Assembly (NCBI GenBank): GCA_017303565.1
Contig: JAFLCM010000124.1
Span: forward strand, 1-7,202
Source of the DNA: Planctomycetota bacterium
Lineage (GTDB): Bacteria > Planctomycetota > Phycisphaerae > Phycisphaerales > UBA1924
Reading direction: 5' to 3'
DNA length: 7,202 bases
Position numbers and translations under genes: made by a program. Each line of letters starts with the position of its first letter. Position 1 is the stretch's first letter. The notes beneath the pieces were generated by a model. The model was given only the letters and a program-made list of their open reading frames with translations, searched no databases and was not told where the DNA came from. Below are positions 1-5,567 of the stretch, piece after piece.

Positions 1-1859
1 CCCTCGTCCGAGCCGTTGCGGGCGGTGAAGGCGAACACGCGCCCGGTCTCGCTCATGCCCTCGGCGCCGAAGGCGTCCGACTCGTTGGTGCTGGGCATGC
101 GACCGACCTTGAACTGCAGGCCCGAGCCGTCGGTCAGAACGTCACCGTTCTGCCCGCCGTCGGCGACGCGGTACAGCGACTGCGTCGAGGCCTCGTAGAA
201 GCACAGCGCGGTCGTGGACGAGCGGACGTCGGGGGCGGTGCCCAGGGGGATGCTGTTGCAGTCGACGTAGTTGACGCTCACCTCGAAGGACTCGACGGTG
301 GCGACGAAGGAGACGTTGCCCTCGTCATCGATCGACACGCCCGAGAAGGGCTGCTGCAGCTGCACGCCGAGGGTCTCGGTCGGGCAGGTGCCGCTGATGA
401 ACGAGTCGGTGGCGGTGATGAAGGTCGTGCCGCCGTAGTTCACGTTGCTCTCGGCGATGACGACCGGAGCGGAGTAGCCCACGATCTTGCAGGCGTCGAC
501 GGTGTCGAAGATGGGGTCGTAGCGGTGGATGCGGTAGACGGGGGCGGCGGTGTTCGAGAAGTCCGCCCACAGGGCGACGACCTGGCCCTTGGAGTTGATG
601 TCGTGCTGGGCGAAGCCGTTGGAGCCGGTGCCCTGGATCTCGATGAAGCGGTAGGCGGGGTTGATCGGGCCGATGGTGCCGCGACCGCCCGCGCCGGCGG
701 GGTTGTAGGTCGCCGCGGGGTCGGCGGAGACGAACGCGAACCCGTTGGTGAACCCGTTGAGGTTCTGCGCCGTGGTGAAATCAACCGTGTCCACGAAGAT
801 CACGCGCGGGCCGAAGCCGCCGCCGGTGAACAGGTGGTTGTTGGGGGGCAGCGTGTTGACCGCGGTCACCGAGCCCTGGCCCCAGGTGGCGTACACGGTC
901 TCGGTCGAGCAGCCGGCACGGGCGAGCTTGCTCACGCGGTGGCTGCTGGTGCGGAGTTCCGCGTCGGTGGGGTAGTTGCCGGCGGGGTCGGCGATCAGCG
1001 GGTAGTTCGTGACCAGCCAGCGGTAGGGGGGAAGCGTCCACGACTGGCGGGTGCCGTCGTAGATGCTGGCGATGAAGCCGTTCTTGGCCGAGCCGGAGCC
1101 GAAGGAGGTGGCGCCGACCACGAGGCGACCGTCGTTCAAGCGGGCGCCCGAAGGCATCGACATGAAGGCCGAGCCGGCGCCGACAAGGTCGACCTGGTTG
1201 CCCGCGAGGTAGATTTTGTTGCCGCCGGACGCCGCCGCGCCGATCGCGCCGGCCACGTTCAGGGTCTCGACGTTGTTCTGCGAGGGCGAGCGGGCGCTGT
1301 TGAAGTTCGCGCGCCACAGGGCCGTGCCGTCGCCCAGCAGGCTGCCCATGCTGTTCGACCAGTCGCGGTTGTTCGCGTTGTAGACAACCGTGGGGTTCTG
1401 CGCGATCTCCTGCGGGGTGATGCTCTCGTCGACCAGCACGTCGTTGCCGGTGGCGGTGCCCACCGCGACGATGTTGAACTGCGCCAGGCCCCAGTGGTTC
1501 GCCTGCTTCTCCTGGTCGGCGGTGGTGTTCGGCGGGTTCACGAACACGTCGCAGAAGGTCGTGTTCATGCACTTCGCCACGCCGCCGATCACCTCGGCCG
1601 CGGCGTTGTTGAAGAACCCGTCGAGGCGGTCCTGCAGGATGGGAGCGCTGAGCTTGACGTTGCTGTACGCGCCGCCGGTGCCGTAGAGCTTCGTGGCGGA
1701 ACGGGTCAGGCTCAGCGTGCCCGCGGCGTTGGCGGCGTCGGTCACGCGGGCGGGGGCGCCCTGCGGAGCGGGGTTGTACTTCGCGCCGACAGCCAGACCG
1801 GCGGCGCAGGCAACGAGGGCGACAGCGGCGCCGGAGCGCACGATCACGTTCATCGACAT
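1..1859 (-). CDS. Large secreted protein of unknown function, repeat-containing (3' end missing)
   Basis: The frame is open from the ATG at 1859 to the left edge (619 full codons, no stop), so the C-terminus is missing. The start is supported by GGAGAG about 6-8 bases upstream (1865-1870). Residues 1-26 look like a Sec signal peptide: a short basic N-region, a hydrophobic Ala/Val/Leu core and a likely cut after AVGA before KYNP. The mature part is rich in Asn, Gly, Thr and Ser, typical of exported beta-rich proteins. A motif of the form (I/M)-x-x-x-G-x-V-x-x-x-A recurs near residues 419-434 (INSKGQVVALWADF), 508-523 (IDDEGNVSFVATVE) and 600-615 (MSETGRVFAFTARN), about 90 residues apart; a weaker copy lies near 239-251 (ARLNDGRLVVGAT). 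Such motifs occur in DUF7453/HAF-like repeat proteins of planctomycetes, which often end in a PEP-CTERM-type anchor. That family link is my inference, and any anchor would lie outside the window. Cysteines at 97/103, 317, 457, 492, 534 and 553 could form disulfides outside the cytoplasm. No catalytic motif was recognised. Confidence 0.5.
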   Translation of the reverse strand, partial: MSMNVIVRSGAAVALVACAAGLAVGAKYNPAPQGAPARVTDAANAAGTLSLTRSATKLYGTGGAYSNVKLSAPILQDRLDGFFNNAAAEVIGGVAKCMNTTFCDVFVNPPNTTADQEKQANHWGLAQFNIVAVGTATGNDVLVDESITPQEIAQNPTVVYNANNRDWSNSMGSLLGDGTALWRANFNSARSPSQNNVETLNVAGAIGAAASGGNKIYLAGNQVDLVGAGSAFMSMPSGARLNDGRLVVGATSFGSGSAKNGFIASIYDGTRQSWTLPPYRWLVTNYPLIADPAGNYPTDAELRTSSHRVSKLARAGCSTETVYATWGQGSVTAVNTLPPNNHLFTGGGFGPRVIFVDTVDFTTAQNLNGFTNGFAFVSADPAATYNPAGAGGRGTIGPINPAYRFIEIQGTGSNGFAQHDINSKGQVVALWADFSNTAAPVYRIHRYDPIFDTVDACKIVGYSAPVVIAESNVNYGGTTFITATDSFISGTCPTETLGVQLQQPFSGVSIDDEGNVSFVATVESFEVSVNYVDCNSIPLGTAPDVRSSTTALCFYEASTQSLYRVADGGQNGDVLTDGSGLQFKVGRMPSTNESDAFGAEGMSETGRVFAFTARNGSDE

Positions 1860-1931
1860 CTCGATCTCTCCAGGGGCGTCAGGAAGGACGTCACACGCCG
1901 ACAAGACGCAAACGCGACCGTCGGTGGCAAA

Positions 1932-1959
1932 ACCATACCGCGCCGCCACCGTTTGTGAA
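1932..1959 (-). promoter_or_regulatory. Candidate sigma70-type promoter for the secreted-protein gene
   Basis: On the minus strand, TTCACA (1959-1954) is followed after 16 bases by TATGGT (1937-1932). These match the -35 consensus at 5 of 6 and the -10 consensus at 4 of 6 positions, which stands out in such GC-rich DNA. Transcription would begin near 1925 and leave a leader of about 65 bases carrying the GGAGAG ribosome site. Judged by eye only. Confidence 0.5.
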
Positions 1960-2082
1960 GGGGCAACCTGTCGATTGTGAGGGAATACTTACACTTCGCC
2001 GCACGGAATATGGGAAAGTGGGGAAACCCATGACCAAAAGTCGGCTGGACAACCGACCGAACCGTCCACTTGGCCAAGGTCC

Positions 2083-2118
2083 AAAAACAACGCCAGCGCC
2101 GGGGTTTCGGCGCTGGCG
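2083..2118 (-). terminator. Intrinsic terminator of the pseudopilin gene
   Basis: A perfect 10-bp stem (CGCCAGCGCC at 2091-2100 with GGCGCTGGCG at 2109-2118) encloses an 8-base loop. On the minus strand it is followed directly by TTGTTTTT (2090-2083). A GC-rich hairpin plus U-tract, 40 bases past the stop at 2158, is the standard layout for factor-independent termination. On the plus strand the stem has no T-run after it, so it is one-directional. It separates the pseudopilin gene from the secreted-protein gene. Confidence 0.85.
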
Positions 2119-2135
2119 GGCAATTGCTGTTCGGA

Positions 2136-2147
2136 TTGCGTACGCAA
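2136..2147. repeat. 12-bp perfect palindrome downstream of the pseudopilin stop
   Basis: TTGCGTACGCAA reads the same on both strands and is flanked by CGG and CCG with one unpaired A. It lies between the pseudopilin stop codon (2158) and the terminator hairpin. It could be a protein-binding site or add to the 3' UTR structure, or it could be chance; no role is shown. Confidence 0.5.
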
Positions 2148-2157
2148 CCGGGATCGA

Positions 2158-3195
2158 TCAGTTGATCTTGGCCGGGAACGTCTGGTTCGACGAGAAGAAG
2201 CTCGCCGACGTCGAGTGGGCGTTGCTGTTCTTGAACGACGACCCGGTGGGGTACCAGAAGTTCGGATTGCGGGAGGCGTCCTGGGCCAGGGCCTCGCCGT
2301 GGCCGTCCCAATAGACCACGTTCATGCGGTTGTTGTGGCGATAGGACAGGCGGCTGTTCTTGGCGTCTTCGCCGTAAGCCAGGCTGTCCTTGCGGATTGG
2401 GCCCTCGGAGGCGAAGGCACCCCACTTCTGATCGTCAACCGGGCGCCAGGCCCCGACATCGAGACGGACGGGGCTGTCCACGGTGACGGTGTCCACGTGG
2501 CCGTCGGCGAGGGCGATCTTGGTCGCGCCCTGGCCGACCTTGTCGATGCGGGGCTGGTAGCCGGTCGGGATCTCGCAGACCGCCTTCTGCTGGGTGGTCT
2601 GGCCGAAGGGGCTGCGCTGATCGCTGGGGACGGCGGTGATGCCGCCGTTCAACTGCCACACGCCCGGCATGAGGTACGACGGGGCGGGGATGCCGCCGGA
2701 GCGGTCCGCGACCTCGTTGACCGTCGGGGTGCCGGTGTTGCCGTTGTCCAGCAGGGAGGCCGCGAAGGTCTCGCGCTGGGCGGGGTCGGAGTACTCACGC
2801 AGCAGGTACGCCAGCCGCTCGGAGCGGGTCACGGGCAGGTTGGTGTCCTCGGCGAGGGCGGCGGTCATCCAGTCGAACGACTGGGTGGCGATCGAGCCGC
2901 TCTTGTCCAGACGGGTCGCGTCGCTGGAAGCGATGGTCTCCAGGCGGCGCCCGGAGGTGTTGATGCCGGGGATCGCGAAGTCGGCGCTGTTGCCGTAGGA
3001 GATCAGGCCCAGCACCAGCTGCTTCTGCGTCGAGAGGCCCTTGGCCTGGAAGCCCGCGGCCCGCGCCTTCGACAGCGCCGGCAACAGGAGGCCCATGAGC
3101 AGCGCGATGACCGCGACCACGACCAGGAGTTCCACCAGCGTGAAACCGGTCCGGGCCTGCTTGTTCGACGGGGTATTCAGCATCCGAGGGTCCAT
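2158..3195 (-). CDS. Type IV prepilin-like / type II secretion pseudopilin (PulG-like) protein
   Basis: This 345-residue protein has a class III prepilin leader: a short basic N-terminus, then RTG|FTLVELLVVVAVIALLMG. Prepilin peptidase should cut after Gly17; Phe18 becomes the methylated first residue and Glu22 is the conserved +5 glutamate. Residues 18-41 form the hydrophobic helix that spans the inner membrane and packs the pilin core. The C-terminal RHNNRMNVVYWDGHGEAL (286-303) is the His-plus-DGH motif common in the many PulG-like proteins of planctomycetes. A second DGH lies at 231-233 (KIALADGHVDTV). Only one cysteine (207) is present. The start is ambiguous: AAGAAGG abuts the ATG at 3195 with no spacer, whereas the ATG at 3183 (Met5, 341 aa) lies 11 bases past AAGGA, so 3183 may be the real start. 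Flanked by a 439-base upstream gap and its own terminator, it looks monocistronic. No secretion-machinery genes are nearby, so its role (pilus, secretion or surface display) cannot be assigned. Confidence 0.88.
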   Translation of the reverse strand: MDPRMLNTPSNKQARTGFTLVELLVVVAVIALLMGLLLPALSKARAAGFQAKGLSTQKQLVLGLISYGNSADFAIPGINTSGRRLETIASSDATRLDKSGSIATQSFDWMTAALAEDTNLPVTRSERLAYLLREYSDPAQRETFAASLLDNGNTGTPTVNEVADRSGGIPAPSYLMPGVWQLNGGITAVPSDQRSPFGQTTQQKAVCEIPTGYQPRIDKVGQGATKIALADGHVDTVTVDSPVRLDVGAWRPVDDQKWGAFASEGPIRKDSLAYGEDAKNSRLSYRHNNRMNVVYWDGHGEALAQDASRNPNFWYPTGSSFKNSNAHSTSASFFSSNQTFPAKIN

Positions 3196-3395
3196 CCTTC
3201 TTGAAAGTGCGGTCAGGTCGTGCTCGGTCGGATCAGGGCCCGGTCGCCTGTCAAGGCCGCCCGGACGCCGCTCAAGGGGAGCATCACTTCACAATCAAAA
3301 CGATTCCTTGACGATCCGGGACACGCCAGCCGCAACGACGGGGGCAGAAAAACGAGAAGCCACGCGCAAAACCCTTGCGGGTCAACGCGCTGCGC

Positions 3396-3443
3396 GAACC
3401 ACAGGCATTCGGGCCGGTGGCGTGTCTGGTTCCGTCGGCCCGA
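3396..3443 (-). repeat. Interleaved inverted repeats (possible pseudoknot or alternative hairpins)
   Basis: TCGGGCCG (3409-3416) pairs perfectly with CGGCCCGA (3436-3443), an 8-bp stem with a 19-base loop. GAACCA (3396-3401) pairs with TGGTTC (3427-3432), which lies inside that loop. The order A-B-A'-B' allows either a pseudoknot or two mutually exclusive folds. It lies in the probable leader of the pseudopilin gene. No T-tract follows it on the minus strand, so it is not a simple terminator. Confidence 0.35.
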
Positions 3444-3605
3444 GCCTCCGTCACCAAAAACACACGCGATCTTCGCAAGGTAAAGCGTACACCAACGGAC
3501 TTCAAGCCCATTCCACCCCTCTGAAAGCGATTGCAGTGCGACTTTTCCACAGAATGTTCGGCCCGCCGCCCCCGCGAGCCGAATCCCCAGGCAGTCGCGG
3601 GAAAG

Positions 3606-3619
3606 CCGGGAACGCCCGG
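3606..3619 (-). terminator. Weak hairpin just past the hscA stop
   Basis: CCGGG-AACG-CCCGG forms a 5-bp GC stem 16 bases beyond the hscA stop codon. On the minus strand only CTTTCCC follows, so the U-tract is poor. It may assist termination or protect the 3' end; alternatively termination is Rho-dependent. Confidence 0.25.
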
Positions 3620-3634
3620 GAAACCGCGCCACGG

Positions 3635-5491
3635 TCAGCCCGACAGCGTCCGCGCGATGCTCACCTCGTGCATCCGAACGCTCGCCTTGTCCAGGGCTTC
3701 CTTGGCCCGGTGGAACGCGTTGGCATCGACGCCCCGCCAGTCCGCCTCCGCCCGGGTCACCAGGTCCCGAAGCGCCGCCGCCGCGCCCTCCAGTTCGACC
3801 ATGTACGCCGGTTCGAGGTGCGGGCGCACCTTGTCCAGCCGCTCGGCGATCCACTTCAGGTCCAGCCGGCTATTCGCGATGAGGTCCACCACGCGGTGTC
3901 GCTGCATGTCTTCCTTCGCGTGCGTGAGAGCCTCACGCTCCATTCGGTCCACGTCGTCGCGGGTCAGCCCGTGGCTGGGGATCACCTGCACGCCGGCGCG
4001 CTGCCCGCTCCGCCGCTCCACCGCCGACACGTTCAGCACGCCGTTCGCGTCCACGAGAAACTCCACCTCCACCTGCGGGATCCCCGCGGGCATCGGCGGC
4101 AGCCCGCGCAGGTGGAACTCGCCCAGCGAGCGGCAATCCGCCGCCATCTCGCGCTCCCCCTGCACGATGTTGAGCTTGATCCCCGTCTGGTTGTCCACGC
4201 CGGTCGAGAACATCTCCGTCGCCCGCGCCGGGACGTTGCTGTTCCGCATGATCACCTTCGCCACCGCCCCGCCCACCGTCTCGATGCCGAGCGAAAGCGG
4301 GATCACGTCGAGCAGCAGCATCCCGCGCACGTCGCCGCTCATCACCGCGCCCTGCACCGCCGCCCCCAACGCCACCACCTCATCGGGGTTCAGCGCCGTG
4401 TAGGGCGGCTTTCCGAACACCTCCTCCACCCGCTGCCTGACAAGAGGCACCCGCGTCGAGCCTCCCACCAGGACCACCCGGTCGATCTGCTCCGCCGTCA
4501 GTTTCGCGTCCCGCAGAGCCCGACGGCAGGAAAGCAGCGTCTTCTCCACCCACGGACCCAGCATCGCCTCCAGTTCCGCCCGCGTGATCCTCGCCGAAAC
4601 CGTGCCCGTCGAGAGCGCGACCTCCCGCGCGACGGAGTCCTTCTCCGACAACGCGATCTTCATCTCCTCGGCGGCCGCCTTCAGCGCCGCCGCGTCGCCC
4701 GGCGTGAGGGCCGCGCGATCCAGGCCCGCCGAAAGCCGCTCAACGATCAGGTGGTCCGCGTCGTCGCCGCCCAGGTGCGTGTCGCCCGCGGTGGACAGCA
4801 CCTCGAAGAAATCGGTCGAGGCGTCCCCCGGCTCGCCCGGCGTGACCCGCAGGATCGACACGTCAAACGTCCCGCCGCCGAGGTCGTAGACGGCGATCGT
4901 CTCTTCGGTCCGCTGCCGCAGCCCGACGCCGTACGCCAGTGCCGCCGCCGTCGGCTCGTTGACCGTCCGCACCACCTCAAGCCCCGCCAGCCTGCCCGCG
5001 TCGCGGGTGGCCTGGCGCTGCGCATCATCGAAGTACGCCGGCACCGTCACCACCGCCCGCGATACCGATGCCCCCAGCGCCGCCTCCGCCCGGGCCTTCA
5101 GTTCCCGAAGGATCGCCGCCGAAACCTCCTGCGGCGAGACCGTCGCGCCCGTCTCCGTCTCGCCGAGCCGCACCACCGCCATCCGGTTCGGCCCCTCGAC
5201 CACTCGGTAACTCAGGTACCCCGCGTCCGCCGCCGCATCGGAGGCCGAACGCCCCATCAGCCGCTTGACGCTGGCGATGGTCGTCCGCGGAAACTCGCGG
5301 GCGTGGCGCCGCGCCCCGTCGCCGACCTCCTGCGCCCGCCCGTCCTCGATGTACCGCACCACGCTGGGCAACAGCCCACGCCCCGCGGCATCCTTCAGGA
5401 CGCGCGGCCCGCGCTCATCGCACACCGCCACCAGGGAGTTCGTGGTGCCGAGGTCAATGCCGACGATGACGGGGTTGGCGGCGGGGGACAT
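3635..5491 (-). CDS. hscA: HscA-type Hsp70 chaperone (Fe-S cluster assembly)
   Basis: This complete 618-residue Hsp70 nearly matches the length of E. coli HscA (616). HscA uses ATP, with the J-protein HscB, to act on the scaffold IscU during cytoplasmic Fe-S cluster delivery. The nucleotide-binding domain covers about 1-388: phosphate-1 loop GIDLGTTNS (11-19), VPAYFDDAQRQATRDAGRLAGL (split around 150-171), phosphate-2 DLGGGTFDVSILR (203-215), adenosine loop LVGGSTRVPLVR (341-352). The interdomain linker is LLLDVIPLSLGIE (392-404). The beta substrate-binding domain ends near 505 and the helical lid follows. HscA-like signatures include LLPSVV, SVKRLMGRS, LLSCRRALRDA, DCRSLGEFHLRGLP and a C-terminus resembling that of HscA, without DnaK's acidic EEVD-like tail. 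An insert (TPGEPGDASTD, 217-227) is longer than in E. coli. No isc genes are adjacent, so its partner is not shown; a specialised DnaK paralogue is the alternative. The start at 5491 has no clear Shine-Dalgarno but places the N-terminus correctly before the first ATPase motif. Confidence 0.85.
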   Translation of the reverse strand: MSPAANPVIVGIDLGTTNSLVAVCDERGPRVLKDAAGRGLLPSVVRYIEDGRAQEVGDGARRHAREFPRTTIASVKRLMGRSASDAAADAGYLSYRVVEGPNRMAVVRLGETETGATVSPQEVSAAILRELKARAEAALGASVSRAVVTVPAYFDDAQRQATRDAGRLAGLEVVRTVNEPTAAALAYGVGLRQRTEETIAVYDLGGGTFDVSILRVTPGEPGDASTDFFEVLSTAGDTHLGGDDADHLIVERLSAGLDRAALTPGDAAALKAAAEEMKIALSEKDSVAREVALSTGTVSARITRAELEAMLGPWVEKTLLSCRRALRDAKLTAEQIDRVVLVGGSTRVPLVRQRVEEVFGKPPYTALNPDEVVALGAAVQGAVMSGDVRGMLLLDVIPLSLGIETVGGAVAKVIMRNSNVPARATEMFSTGVDNQTGIKLNIVQGEREMAADCRSLGEFHLRGLPPMPAGIPQVEVEFLVDANGVLNVSAVERRSGQRAGVQVIPSHGLTRDDVDRMEREALTHAKEDMQRHRVVDLIANSRLDLKWIAERLDKVRPHLEPAYMVELEGAAAALRDLVTRAEADWRGVDANAFHRAKEALDKASVRMHEVSIARTLSG

Positions 5492-5500
5492 GCGGGTTCA

Positions 5501-5506
5501 AGCCTA
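5501..5506 (-). promoter_or_regulatory. Candidate -10 element for hscA, very close to the start codon
   Basis: Minus-strand TAGGCT fits TANNNT and ends 9 bases before the hscA ATG. A poor -35-like GTGACC lies about 17 bases further upstream. With no Shine-Dalgarno present, this arrangement would fit a leaderless or nearly leaderless transcript. Six-base matches of this kind are common by chance. Confidence 0.3.
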
Positions 5507-5553
5507 TGTCTCACCTTCGCCCCGGTCACACGCCTTTTCCGCGGCCTCGGCCC

Positions 5554-5559
5554 TATCCT
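5554..5559 (+). promoter_or_regulatory. Candidate -10 element for pheT, very close to the start codon
   Basis: TATCCT (TANNNT, 4 of 6 to TATAAT) ends 8 bases before the pheT ATG, and no Shine-Dalgarno is visible (the upstream bases are CCCGCCCC). Transcription would start about one or two bases before the ATG, making a leaderless message. The -35 region is unconvincing. Confidence 0.35.
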
Positions 5560-5567
5560 CCCGCCCC

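Larger units (their letters stand above)
3196..3634. other. Gene-free intergenic region between hscA and the pseudopilin gene
   Basis: This 439-base stretch has no credible gene; short open frames in it have biased, non-family sequences and poor start signals. It is richer in A/T runs than its neighbours. Minus-strand promoter-like pairs for the pseudopilin gene are TTGAAG (3505-3500), 17 bases, TACCTT (3482-3477), and a perfect TTGACA (3254-3249) lacking a good -10. The first would give a leader of about 280 bases. The region also contains the dyad CGCGC-T-GCGCG (3386-3396) and the interleaved inverted repeats listed separately. No tRNA or known riboswitch was recognised. Confidence 0.5.

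Noticed and set aside
525..1958. 477-codon open frame on the plus strand
   Set aside because: It lies antisense to the secreted-protein gene; its Arg/Gly/Val/Ala-rich sequence is the usual product of reading GC-rich genes backwards, with no domain or signal peptide.
1955..2314. 119-codon plus-strand frame between the first two genes
   Set aside because: It crosses the terminator hairpin and overlaps the pseudopilin gene antisense; no support as a gene.
3249..3254. Perfect TTGACA (-35) on the minus strand upstream of the pseudopilin gene
   Set aside because: No acceptable -10 element lies 15-19 bases downstream, so it was mentioned only within the intergenic entry.
3220..3483. 87-codon plus-strand frame within the gap
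   Set aside because: Basic, Ser/Arg-rich composition, no ribosome site and no recognisable domain; it appears to be chance.
3284..3550. 88-codon minus-strand frame within the gap, considered as a small gene
   Set aside because: It begins at GTG with no ribosome site, has mixed codon use unlike the neighbours and shows no conserved pattern. It could only be rescued by conservation in relatives.
3213..3854. 213-codon minus-strand frame across the hscA end and the gap
   Set aside because: It overlaps the hscA 3' end in another frame, begins with a Gly/Arg-rich shadow sequence and has no recognisable domain.
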